A stretch of 64,000 bases of DNA from Plasmodium brasilianum. Lineage: Eukaryota; Apicomplexa; Aconoidasida; Haemosporida; Plasmodiidae. The notes beneath the pieces are model-generated. The model did no database searches. It was not told where the DNA came from and was given only the letters and a program-made list of their open reading frames with translations. Each line of letters opens with the position of its first letter. Within the stretch, counting starts at the first letter, position 1. The position numbers were made by a program, and so were the translations under genes. Positions 44,332 to 55,370 of this stretch are shown here, one piece after another. The stretch is taken from contig NC_090118.1 in NCBI RefSeq assembly GCF_023973825.1, positions 652,501-716,500 of the forward strand, given 5' to 3'.

Positions 44332-44366
<35 letters not shown>

Positions 44367-45271
44367 GCATGCATAGCCTTGCACAGCTGGAACTTAACAG
44401 TCAATAATTAAATTATTTGTTAAGAATATTTTTCTTAATTCATTTATATTTCTCCATAAAATAGGTCACTATTGTTAGGTCACGCATAGCACTTTAAATT
44501 CTTCCCACTTCTCATGCTAGAGGGCATGTGCATATGTATACACGTATATATATTCATATGTACAAACATACGTACATACATACGTACATACATATCTTTA
44601 TGTATATTTCTCCAAACAAGAAATAATAATTCTTTCCCTTTTTCCGTACCTGTTGCAAATTTTTTAAATTTTTAATTGCATTAGAGCTTTTTACTACTTC
44701 CAAAAATTCTGGTACTTCATCTCCATCATTCTGTACCAAAAAAAAGGAAAAGCAAAAAAATATAACGGAGATGACAATTTCTCTCTTTTGTTATGCACAT
44801 GTACATGTTTATAGGAAAAATGCTTTCATTTCCCCTGGTATGTAACATATTCGCGTTTGTGTACATAAACACACAAGCTGAATCAGGGGTATAGGAAAAA
44901 GCAGAAGCGATTCAAGAAACAGTGGTAGACACAGCAGCACAATCCCACCAAAGCATATAGCAAGATGGTACAAAAATGTACGTGCTGTTCCACCTTTTCA
45001 TAGGATATTCAAAACATACCAGTATAAAATCCTCCAAGTGATAAATTGCCTCTAATTGAGTATATAGGGGTTGACTATCATCATAATTGGGAGGTCTAAA
45101 AAGGTAAATATAATGTAGAAAATATGTATAAAAGATGGGTGTATACACCAACTCATGAGATAATTATTTCCCTTTACATATCTGTTTTGTTATAATTATT
45201 ACAGTTCTAATAAATTCACGAGTTGAACTATTCCTCCTAGTTTTAAAAATTCCTTTTTGTATTTTTTGTCT

Positions 45272-45309
<38 letters not shown>

Positions 45310-45362
45310 TACGGCTTTATATTTAACAGGTTTGGTTGGTAAAAAGACACCCTAGCACATAC

Positions 45363-45404
<42 letters not shown>

Positions 45405-46681
45405 ATGTGGGAGGGATGGCTCCCTTTTATATGTTTGTCTCTTTTCATGTACCCAGAACAAAAATATTTCTACAGGTCTGAGCGCAAGCCGCCTTCATCC
45501 CATCTATATTTGACTTCATTCCACTAATAAGATATGGTAAGGCCCCATTCTCAAACATACATATGCAATTTTTCACATCTACAAAAAAAGTAAAATATTA
45601 ATACATTCAAAAGGATTCGAAAGCATACCATTTGACAGTCATGTATGTAACTCTTATGTATTACACCATAATCATTTCGCTCTAATTAGATCATTTTTGT
45701 TTTCACTTCTTTTCTCTTCTCTTCTCTTTTTTTTTTTTTTATTATTTCTTTTTCTCTTACTGTCAACGGACAAAAATGACAAGGCAACAACAGCCGCATG
45801 TACTCTATCTAATTCCTATTTGATAAAAAAAGAAAATAAAAAAAATGTTAAATTGTCTATTTATTATATATAAAATGTTTTCCTCTTTCAAAAAAAAAAA
45901 AAAAAAAAAATTTTACATGTGATTTTAACAAATTTATGAAAACAGGTATTCCGTCGGCCTCACGAATTGCATCTTTGTAATGAGGTTCGTCTAACAAGAA
46001 CAAAAAAAAAAAAAAAAAAGGAAAAATGGAAAAAAAAATGAAACGTGAAGTAAAGCAAAGAAAAGTATGCGTACAATTTTATTATATTATGTTTTGTTTC
46101 ATATTTTTTTCCCCATTACTCTCTTTGCTAGCCAGAATTGCCAGTTGAGTTGCTGATAAGGCTCCTATTGTTTTAGGGTCTGCGGCCCAAGGATGCATTC
46201 TGTCCTCTAACTTTTCGATCTAATTTTAAAAAGAAAAATTGTTTATAAATTCTGTGTTTTTAGGAGAATCTAATGCGTTGTAACGTATATATGTACAAAC
46301 ATTCATACAATAAGATGTACATAAACATATACTCATATTTTGCACATTTTCATGTGTTCACCTCGCAACTAGAGGAACATAAATTGACAAATTCTTGCAC
46401 ATCATTCTCATCATATGCCTTATCGAATCTTAGAATATCATTGCCTATAAAAAGTTACAGTATTTATTTAATTTTTTTTTTTTTTTTTTATTTATTTTTC
46501 GTAAATAATTTAAAATAAGAGAGGCTTAAAATAAACAATTATGTTAAAGCAAATGAATGGGGTGATTGGTAGTAGATAGGAAAAAATGTAAACATAAAAA
46601 TTACTTGTAAAGGATAATAATTTTCTTATTGTCTTTGACCCTTCTAAACCGAATTCGTGCAATTTATTTTTATAAAGTAAC

Positions 46682-46717
<36 letters not shown>

Positions 46718-46896
46718 TACATACATACACATCTAAATATACTGTGTTAATGCTAAAACGACGTGTATTATTAATGTTCTTATATACTATGAAAAGCATT
46801 ATATTTTTTATCTTCATATAATTTATAAAAAAAAAAAAAATATTGTGTGTGGGTTATGTTTCTTACATCTCTTCCTGCACAACATTGATTTCCCAT
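44253..46896 (-). CDS. ARO: Armadillo repeats-only protein (ARO), 11 exons
   Basis: Exons, in transcript order: 46896-46867, 46680-46605, 46444-46362, 46219-46120, 45990-45917, 45815-45761, 45578-45453, 45269-45203, 45095-45020, 44730-44650 and 44312-44253. They total 828 nt and 275 residues, every junction in phase with GT-AG borders. The first exon encodes only MGNQCCAGRD: Gly2 for N-myristoylation and Cys5/Cys6 for palmitoylation, the known membrane anchor of ARO. The rest is an armadillo solenoid (LHEFGLEGSKTIRKLLSF, GALSATQLAILASKE, DAIREADGIPVFINLLKS, GALPYLISGMKS, FLKLGGIVQLVNLLEL), ending LLLRLTD. ARO sits on the rhoptry cytosolic face and positions these invasion organelles apically. 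Length agrees with the family (about 276). No single exon is long enough to reveal the gene by ORF size. Confidence 0.95.
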
Positions 46897-46986
46897 AATT
46901 TCTTTGGGTTTTATTAAAAAATAAAATTAATAAATTAATTAAACCTAAAACATAATAAAATGGTGTTGCTTCCTTATAATATGTAT

Positions 46987-47038
<52 letters not shown>

Positions 47039-47949
47039 TTTCTTTTTTTTTTTTTTTAAGAATTTATTTTCCCTTTGTGAGGAACTCAAATGAAATGAAA
47101 AAACTCGAATTGAAAACTGAATTATACTTGCTTGTAGCTTTAGGGATGTTTTAATTATCTACTCATAAATATGTAAACAAGTACGTGTAAGGGTATATGT
47201 ACATATTGTACATGTATATATATTTATATATACATAATATAATTTTTTTTTTTTTTTTTTTTACAGTATAATGACATTTATAGATGTTTAAACAACATCC
47301 CTTTTGTGTTAAGGTAGCAACTATTTTATATATATATATATATATACACTCGTAATCTCAAAATTAAACTAATTTGTTAAGCGAATATCTAATGGTATAT
47401 TTTATAAATTTTTTTTTGTTTTTTTGAATCTGTAAAACAACAGTAAACAACTTTGCACACTATGTTACTAGTGTTTTCTTATTTTTTTTTTTTTTCTTTT
47501 TCTATTGCATTTTTCTTTTTGTAAAATTTGCTCACTATTTTTTCCTTTTGCCAATTTTTCTTACAATTTATTCTTTCTTATCTTCTTTCCTTTTTTCTTT
47601 CCTTTTTACTTTCTTTTTTTCTTTTCTTTTTTCTTTTCATTTTTTCCTTTTTTTGTGATTCCAAAAAAAATAAAATCTGTTTTGTCATTACATTGCAATT
47701 TGTTTACCCAGAATAAATCTTTTCAACATATGATTTTATAAAATAAGTGAGTACTAAAATAAAAAAAGTAAGTTGTGCGAACAAATATAATTTTCCATCT
47801 TTTTGAAGGAGGAGCGTTAATCATTTGCACACTCATATATGCTCTCAATTAAAAAAATTAAAATATTGACCAGGTATAATATGTATAATAACATTAAGAT
47901 CTTTTAGGTTTTTTCTTTTGTTCTTTCTTACATAATATTTTTAATAAAT

Positions 47950-48135
47950 TTAAAATGCTTTTTTTTTTCTTTTTTTTTGTATAAGTAGTTTTTTAATGCG
48001 CTTCATACTTTTAAAAATTGTTCCTCCTATCTTTTTCTTTAAACCTTTTTTCTGTTTTATGTTTGTTACGTTGTAAAGAAAAGTTTTATCAAATATTTCT
48101 TTGCAAGGAAACAACTTTAACATTCTAGAATTCAT
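47950..48135 (-). CDS. Short basic ORF of doubtful coding status
   Basis: A 61-codon frame begins MNSRMLKLFPCKEIF and ends KKRKKKAF. It stays open upstream to a possible acceptor (gctattag, about 48230), beyond which lies the poly-A111 tract (minus strand). The composition (aromatic and Cys residues in the first half, GLKKKIGGTIF later) is more protein-like than neighbouring frames. No homologue is recognised. It could be a small organellar or ribosomal protein, or chance. Confidence 0.25.
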   Translation of the reverse strand: MNSRMLKLFPCKEIFDKTFLYNVTNIKQKKGLKKKIGGTIFKSMKRIKKLLIQKKRKKKAF

Positions 48136-48279
48136 AATGTGATAATATAAATATTTTTTCCTTAAGATTGTTGTTAATTTCAAATGTTTATGATAATGTT
48201 TTGATTCGGTAGTAAAACATATCTTTTGCTAATAGCTAATCGGTTGTCACCTCTTTTCTGTTTATTTCCGTTCTGTTCT

Positions 48280-48391
<112 letters not shown>

Positions 48392-49554
48392 CCTAATACA
48401 TATCCTGTTAATTCTTATATACAAATAATAAAGTTAAGGCAAAAATCTAGTTCATATTTAGCTATTATTTAGCTATTTTAACAAAATTTTTTATAACCTC
48501 TTTGAATTAAATGTTTTGAAGTTTTTATCAAATTAAAAAAACTCATTGAGAGAAGGCAGGAAATTATTTGCAAGAATTATAAACTTATTTCAAGTCCAAT
48601 GTAACATATTAAAATGCTAATATTTTCGGAATGTACTAAAATAACGAAATGCACTACAAACGGCGCAACTAAAATATACTAAAATATGTTCTTACTGTTT
48701 AATAAAAAAAGAAAAATAAGACAGAAACTAGAAGTTATATTTAAATTCGCAAAAAGTAGAAGAATAAAAATAAAAAGGTTATTTCCTGCTCACGGAAAAA
48801 TTAAATAAACCAATTTTTATCTGTAGTAAAGATAAAAAGTTATTGCTTGTTCATGGAAAAAATTTACAAGTTAATACCTTTTCTCAGGAAAAACAAAAAA
48901 AAGTTATTACCTGTTCATAAAAAAAAAAAAAAAAAATGTACTAAAAATTTATGAAGTAAAAATTTACTAGCTATACTAAAAAAAAATCTACCCATTAGTG
49001 CACACAAGCATATGTATGCACCTTTAGCTATTAATTTTTTTTTTCTTTTTTTTTTTCTGAAGCAATATTTAAGATTTAAGCTAGAAAAAAAAAAAAAATT
49101 AGCAAAAATATGTTCACTTTTAATGCTTTTCACCCTTCACATAAAGACATACCCTTTTTTATGTCTTAGTAAAACTATTTATTATTTGTAAAAATATTAA
49201 GTACTTATTTTTTAGCTCTCCATTTTTACATTATTTATTAAATAAAAATATAAACGAAAAAAGAAACACATATTTTTATTGTACAAAAAGAATATTAAGA
49301 AAAATATAGAGCCATGTGGTAATCAATTTGAGTACTATGTTTTGTGAAATTTCGAACTAACACACACATATGCAAACACACGCACGCACATTTGATATTA
49401 AGTATAAACTGCAGCACTTCACCCAAAGTACATGATTCTGCTGGAAGACTGTAAATATCTTCGTTCATTTTTAGTTTTTCTTCTGTACATTATTTTCATT
49501 TTTTATTCTTCCCATTTTTTCCGCTTTTCTTTTTTTTAAATCATACTTTAACAA

Positions 49555-49968
49555 ATGAGAACTGTTTTGTTCAACGGCCCATATATTCCTGATTTTGATG
49601 CTGGGTACAATGTTCAGGTGAATGGTCTGAGTGTTAACTTTTTAAAAGACCCTTTCTGCTTTAGAAATAATGTAGTAGAAAGCATGTATTATAAGCAGCG
49701 AGAACAAAATAATACTATAAATATGGGTGGTGAAAATAAAAAAGAATTGAATCCAACTGCCTCTACAAAATTTGTGGAGATACCAAGATATACTTACGAA
49801 GAACGCATAACAAATATAAATGATACAATAATACACAAAAATACGTTTGTTCCATGTAAAGAGCCTATTTATTATTATAACGAGAGGGAAGAAAAGGTCC
49901 CTATTTATGAGGCAAAACAAATAAAATATTCCCCAAAAAGTGTTGAAGGGGGAGGAAAACTTGTATGA
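49555..49968 (+). CDS. Small protein with VEIP-type motif, unknown function
   Basis: The product is 137 residues from the ATG at 49555 (MRTVLFNGPYIPDF). The sequence is non-repetitive and well-composed: DAGYNVQVNGLSVNFLKDPF, then FVEIPRYTYEERITNIN, then VPIYEAKQIKYSPKS. Short Val-Glu-Ile-Pro and Val-Pro-Ile-Tyr-Glu segments recall the alveolin-type motifs of inner-membrane-complex proteins, but there is only one or two copies, so this is a weak inference. Downstream, in another frame, ENLYDIPKIQI follows at once, hinting at a frameshift or an alternative C-terminus. I do not recognise the family. It converges with the candidate membrane protein at 50059. Confidence 0.75.
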   Translation: MRTVLFNGPYIPDFDAGYNVQVNGLSVNFLKDPFCFRNNVVESMYYKQREQNNTINMGGENKKELNPTASTKFVEIPRYTYEERITNINDTIIHKNTFVPCKEPIYYYNEREEKVPIYEAKQIKYSPKSVEGGGKLV

Positions 49969-50058
49969 TATACCAAAAATTCAAATAAAAAAAAAAAAAT
50001 TACAAGAATAAGTAGTACTACTACATAGCAATATGATAAAAATAAAATATATAGAAAA

Positions 50059-50865
50059 CTAAGTACTGGTATCGAACGAGAAACTCATTGAAAATTGATG
50101 TTATGGGACAGATTGTGGAGTTTCCAAATGTTAACATTCTTACGTGATGAAAAAATTCATAAAGAAGAGCTTGCCTTAAGTAATTCAGCAATTGTTCAGG
50201 AGGTACATGAACATGGTCAGGTGGGAAAGAATGCCAAGAAATGATGGACAATAGGACAAAGGGAGCAAATTGTGCGAATTATACAAATTGGACAAATGGA
50301 AAACCACATTTAAAAAAATATGCCCTTTCTTCCTTAAAACTTAGTTCACCTCATGAAATTGAAAATGAAAAAAAAGTTTAAATTATAATTAAAAAAGGTG
50401 ATTAAGCACAACTATACAGAAACCGAAAATAAAGAAAAAAAAAAAAAAAAAAAAACACTAAAATTTACCTAAGGGGTCTAGCTCTTCTAGTATCAGTACT
50501 GGAATCACAAGGAATGAAGTTCCAACCATTTGCACTAAAGTGAAAATGTACATGTATGGCTGATAATGCACCTTCAAAACGGTCCAAAAAGCTAAAGAAG
50601 GTAAGAGGTGATGAGAAGTGCAAAGAAGTAAGGAGTAATAGAAAGAAGTCCAGAAAAGCGAAGAAACGTAGTTCTTCTATTTAAATGCACTTAGACCCCC
50701 CTCCCCTAAAGAGCGCAAAGAAATATACTAATGAAGGTAAAACTTCCTATTACTGAAAAGAGATAAAGCGATAATTTCTCTAAAAGGCAGTTTTTTTTTT
50801 TAAGCAAAATATTTCTATATTGTAAAAATATTGCACTTAATTGGGAAAATGGATGCAATACACAT
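50059..50865 (-). CDS. Candidate small two-helix membrane protein, 77 residues, 5 exons
   Basis: Minus-strand exons 50865-50837, 50779-50754, 50591-50469, 50174-50144 and 50083-50059 join with continuous phase to 234 nt. The protein begins MCIASIFPIKEIIALSLFTF, continues with IFTLVQMVGTSFLVIPVLIL and LDPLGKLFFMNFFI, and ends SFDTST. It thus has two to three hydrophobic helices and a short polar tail. Acceptors have strong polypyrimidine tracts (the one before exon 3 spans about 60 bases) and donors GTGCAA, GTAATA, GTAAAT and GTAAGA are acceptable to good. The exon 3 alternative frame (FLDRFEGALSAIHVHF) is also open, but joins less naturally. A small ER or organelle membrane subunit is plausible; I cannot name one. 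Confidence 0.55.
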
Positions 50866-51707
50866 TAAAAAAAGTTGAAATTGAATAGAATATAACAGAA
50901 GTGAATAGAGTGGAAGTGAATGGAGTAGAAGTGAATGGAGTAGAAGTGAATGGAGTAGAAGTGAATAGCATAAACGGGAGAAGAAATTGTAATATAGCTT
51001 CAAACTGTAACAAAATATGTAAAAACAGAAGAGCTTAAAATGAATGATTTTACATGGTATTAAAAAGAAACACGTGAAATGTAAAATGTTTTGCGTAAAT
51101 GGTAGAGGATAAATGTCAAATGAAAAATCATGGAGGTACAAAAGGGTCATATATAAAAAAAAAAAAAAAAATGCACTTTTTTAAAAGTGCATTATTAAAT
51201 AGGTTTAAATAAATTGTAAATCCAAATAATAACGAGAATTCTCTACAAACGCTAGAGTGCTTTTAACTGTTCAAAATTATAGAAGCACCATATATTGTTA
51301 AGAGTAACAAAGTGGAATTAAAAATCATCACGCAAGACATGAAGCATATCGTAAGCCAAAAAAAAAAAAAAAATTAACGTTAATTGTGTTTTACTTCTAC
51401 CGTATTTACATAAGTTTTTTTTATTTTATTTATTTAATTTATTTAATATATTTAATTTATTTTTTGTTTTTATTTATTTATTTTTTTTTTTTTTTTCGCC
51501 TGTTCACTCTCTTCCCCCATTTTGAAACTTACACCGAGCAGTAGATGCTATACATAGCAGTCGTCCACCCTTCTTATGTTCTACTTCCTTTTACAACAAT
51601 TTCTTTTAATTTATCTTTTATGATGAATATTTGTTTATTTTTCATAAAATGGACAAATAGTAATATCCCCTTTCTTGCAAACGTTTCTCTCTTAAAAATA
51701 AATCGCT
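50866..51707. other. Intergenic; 15-bp repeat at 50895-50972
   Basis: A tandem 15-bp unit (gtagaagtgaatgga) with four to five copies lies at 50895-50972. Poly-A is at 51157-51171 and 51360-51374, and T-rich DNA at 51415-51495. The minus strand has a long frame through the repeat (starting MTLLYLHDF near 51149) that may include 5' UTR or a further exon of the upstream small gene. No other gene is seen. Confidence 0.5.
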
Positions 51708-53483
51708 TCATTCCATTGTATGCTTGCTCAAAAAATTGTTCAGTTTGAGTGTTATTTCATTAATTTTATCCTTCAGGGGTAGTAAAGAATCTTTGTTCAT
51801 TGCAGAGACAAAGAGAGCATTTTCCTTTATATCTTTTGGTATATCGACCTGATCAAAGTTTATTAGATCCGATTTTGTTATGACATCAATCCATGGTCTA
51901 AAAGGAAATAATCCTCTTAAATAGTATCGAATATCAATTTGTGATTTCAAAGAAGAGAATTTATGATCATCTTTTTTTAAAGGATCAAAAACATATATAA
52001 CTCCTGAAGGTATATTTTTTAAAGAAGAAAGAGATAATTTTTCCATAATATTTCTTTTGTCTTCTGATCGATTTATTAAACCTGGTAAGTCCATAATTTG
52101 TGTTGTCAATATATCACTTTCATTTGTAAATGAATAATGGCCTAAATTGAATTCTTTAGTAGTGAAATTATAATCAGCTATCCGTGATTTAGAATTAGTA
52201 ATAGAATTAAGAATACTACTTTTTCCTACATTAGTACAACCTATAATTGATATAGCAGGTTGTGTTATATCTATATATTTTATTTTTCTTATTTTTTTTA
52301 TATACGAATTATATAAATCTAACCATTTCCTACCTGACTGTAAAATAATATTAAGATCTACTATAGCTTCATTTAACTTTTTAAAAATTTCTCTACATGT
52401 TTTTAAATATTTCAGCTGACCAGCATATGTTTTTCCTGTTATTGTAATTAATTTTCTAATATCTAAAATATTATTTAAAACATCACTTAACGAATTTGTT
52501 ACTTCTCCATCTTTATATAATATCGTTACTGCATTTTCATATAAACTATACTGAAAAGGGTGTAAAAATTTTTTTATATTTTTATGTAAATTATAAATAT
52601 TATTTAAAGGCCTCGATAAAAGTTTTGTATATAAATCAACTTTAATACAACATTCTTTACATATCCTTTTTTTCATATGTTTTTCTTTATTTATATTATT
52701 ATAAATACTCGTTAATTCTAATTTTATTTTATCTTTTTTAGTTCCTTTTTTTTTTCTTTTCGTATTGGACAAATCATCATAAGGTTCACAATTTACACTC
52801 TTCTTATCAACATTCTTAATTAAATATAAATTCCCTTTTTCTATAAACTTCAGATATAATAACGCGTCTTTAATAACCTTTAAGTTGTCCTTAAATTTAG
52901 GAAGTTTTTGAAAAATATTCCCTATATATTTTCTCACTTCAATTTTTTTTTCCTTTTCTTTAAATATACTGCTGTAGTCATATATATTTTCGAACTTCAT
53001 TTTCTGTATCCTATTCGGGTCATCCTTGACTAGTAGACTGTTGTTTCTCATATTTGCAGCATCACTACTCGCTTCTATAGAGGGGCCTGTTTCGTCCTCA
53101 TCTGTTCCTGCTACTACTTCTATTTCTTCCGCTTTTCCTACATTTTCTTCCTCCTTATGTGTTAAGTTACCTTTATCCAAATTTAAATGTTTATATATAT
53201 GTGAGAACCCATAAAATTTTACACTTTTTTTTTTTTTTTTTTCCTCCTCTTGGCCTTTTTCACTTGTCTGCTCATTATTTTCCTTATTCGTCATATACAC
53301 AACCCTGTTACATTTTTTACGTACATTTTTACTTTTTTGAAAATTCAAAATTTTGAAGATAACATTCTTTTTTTGTATATATAAAAAAACATTGTCCTTA
53401 CTTGAGTGACTGTTTTTCAAAAAACACAAAACTATAATGTAATACACATTTGCTAGTAGTAGAACTTTAAACATAAATCTCAT
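51708..53483 (-). CDS. NOG1/Obg-type GTPase with organellar (apicoplast) leader
   Basis: The product is 591 residues in one exon. The N-terminus has a hydrophobic signal sequence (LLLANVYYIIVLCFL) followed by a Lys/Asn-rich transit-like region, suggesting apicoplast import. A helical NOG1_N-like domain (about 290-405: LSRPLNNIYNLHKNIKKFLHPFQ through SGRKWLDLYNSYIKKIRKI) leads into the GTPase domain. G1 is GCTNVGKSS (415-423), G2 is FTTKEFNLG, G3 is DLPG (465-468), G4 is TKSD (536-539, with Thr replacing the usual Asn), and G5 is VSAMNKD. NOG1 proteins assemble large ribosomal subunits, so an organelle ribosome assembly role is inferred. A charged linker with Glu/Lys and polylysine separates leader and core. 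Confidence 0.82.
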   Translation of the reverse strand: MRFMFKVLLLANVYYIIVLCFLKNSHSSKDNVFLYIQKKNVIFKILNFQKSKNVRKKCNRVVYMTNKENNEQTSEKGQEEEKKKKKSVKFYGFSHIYKHLNLDKGNLTHKEEENVGKAEEIEVVAGTDEDETGPSIEASSDAANMRNNSLLVKDDPNRIQKMKFENIYDYSSIFKEKEKKIEVRKYIGNIFQKLPKFKDNLKVIKDALLYLKFIEKGNLYLIKNVDKKSVNCEPYDDLSNTKRKKKGTKKDKIKLELTSIYNNINKEKHMKKRICKECCIKVDLYTKLLSRPLNNIYNLHKNIKKFLHPFQYSLYENAVTILYKDGEVTNSLSDVLNNILDIRKLITITGKTYAGQLKYLKTCREIFKKLNEAIVDLNIILQSGRKWLDLYNSYIKKIRKIKYIDITQPAISIIGCTNVGKSSILNSITNSKSRIADYNFTTKEFNLGHYSFTNESDILTTQIMDLPGLINRSEDKRNIMEKLSLSSLKNIPSGVIYVFDPLKKDDHKFSSLKSQIDIRYYLRGLFPFRPWIDVITKSDLINFDQVDIPKDIKENALFVSAMNKDSLLPLKDKINEITLKLNNFLSKHTME

Positions 53484-55370
53484 TTTACTTTTTCTCTTTA
53501 CTCTTTTCCTTCTAATTATAGTTTCTCTACGTTATCATCAGCGTGTGTGTATTTTCTATCATTACGTATCTTTGCATTTGCCTACGCTAATCTTTGTTCC
53601 CCCGCTTTCATGGCTATGTCTTTGCGCATATATAATATGGGCGTTGTATTTGCTGTATCTACATACACATATATACATATACGTATATATATATACATAT
53701 ATATACCTACATACATATGTACCTTCTACCCATACGTATGTTTTAATAAGGAAAAAGCGCTTTGCATTATGGTCTTAAAAATTAACTCTGCGTCTTTTTG
53801 AATTACCCATTTTATTTATTTATTTGTTTATTTATTTATTTATTTATTTTTTATTTTTTTTTTTTCCCTCTGCCTTATTCTTTTTATTTTATTATGTATT
53901 TCAACATTGATAAGAAATTTAAAAACATCTGAAAAAGCACAAAGCGGTCATTTGAGACTCGAATTAAATAATATATGAGAAAATTCATTCATCCAGATTT
54001 TTGCCCATTAAAATAATCAAAAAAGTACAACGAACATACGTATGTACGAACGTATGTACGAACGTATGTACGAACGTATGTATGTATGTATGTATTACCG
54101 TTTGTATGAACGTATGTACGAACGTATGTATGTATGTGTTACCGTTTGTATGAACGTATATACGAACGTACGTTAGTATTTTTTTCCCCCTAAGTATGTT
54201 TCATCTACATTTCTTCGTTTGTTGTAATTGAGTAATTTCATATGTTTTATTCTTTCTTTGGTTAATGTATCATATATTTATGCGTTCGTATTTACGTGTT
54301 AAATTTGTATTGCAATTTTTTTTTTTTTCTTTCTTTTTGTTTTTTTTAATAAAATGTATTAATGTGAACACAAAATTAAAAGATTAATTTTACATTTACT
54401 GAATAGTTTGGGGTTTGTTTTTCTGTTTGTGTGCTTAACTTTTTTTTTTCTTTTATTTTTTTCATTTTTGTTCGTCAGTCCTTTTATTTGTTTATGTTTT
54501 ACTCGTTTATATTTTATTTGTTTGTGCTTCATTCGTTTATGTTTTATTCGTATGTGCTTCATTCGTTTATGTTTTATTCGTTTATGCTTCTATTCGTTTA
54601 ATCCTTTATTAGTTTACTATTTTATTCATTCACAATTTTATTCGTTCAATATTTTATTCGTTTAATATTTTATTCTTTGATCCTTTTATTCTTTCCTTTT
54701 TTTTTTTTTTTTTTTTAATGTTTCTATCCTTTAAGGTACAATTGTGTGAAAATCAAATTTTGTATTTTTAGACCTCAAATAATATAATCATAATATATTT
54801 AAAACGAAAAAATAAAAAAAAAAATAAAAACAAAAGCGAAAATAAAAGGAAAAATAAAAACAAAAGCCAAAAATAAAAGGAAAAACAAAAACAATAACGA
54901 AAACAAGCGCAAAAACAAACAAAACCAGAAAAAAAAAAGGAAAAATATGAACTTCAACAGTACACACTTTTAAAGGTTTATTTATCGCATATTATTACAA
55001 GACGTTTTCGTTCAATGTTCATTTTTCCCAATTCAAACAAAAATTTTGATAGTCCCTCTTTTCCAAAGTTTTCTGTCCATCCGTCCGTCCGTCCTTACTT
55101 TTTTTTTTTTTTTTTTTATAAATAATCCCGCAATATTTTGAAAGCCGCAAAAGAAAAAAGAAAAAAAAAAGGAATTCTTCAAATTATATATATGTATATA
55201 TATACTCGGGTGTATGTATATATGTGCTTGTATTTATAAGCGTGTGTATTTATAAGCGTGTGTATTTATAAGCGTGTGTATTTATAAGCGTGTGTATATA
55301 TAAGCGTGTGTATGTATAAGCGCGTATATGTATAAGCGCGTATATGTATATATATATAAGGAAAAATAAT
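53484..55370. other. Divergent promoter region with several tandem repeats
   Basis: Repeats present are tttatttatttg at 53810-53850, acgaacgtatgt units at 54035-54170, tttattcgtttatgc units at 54470-54680, aataaaaacaaaag units at 54800-54930, and a 16-bp tataagcgtgtgtatt repeat at 55225-55345. Open frames here are Phe/Ile/Cys-rich artefacts. Both flanking genes start from this spacer. Confidence 0.6.

Noticed and set aside
47505..47741. Phe-rich plus-strand ORF
   Set aside because: T/C-rich low-complexity DNA; no protein-like composition.
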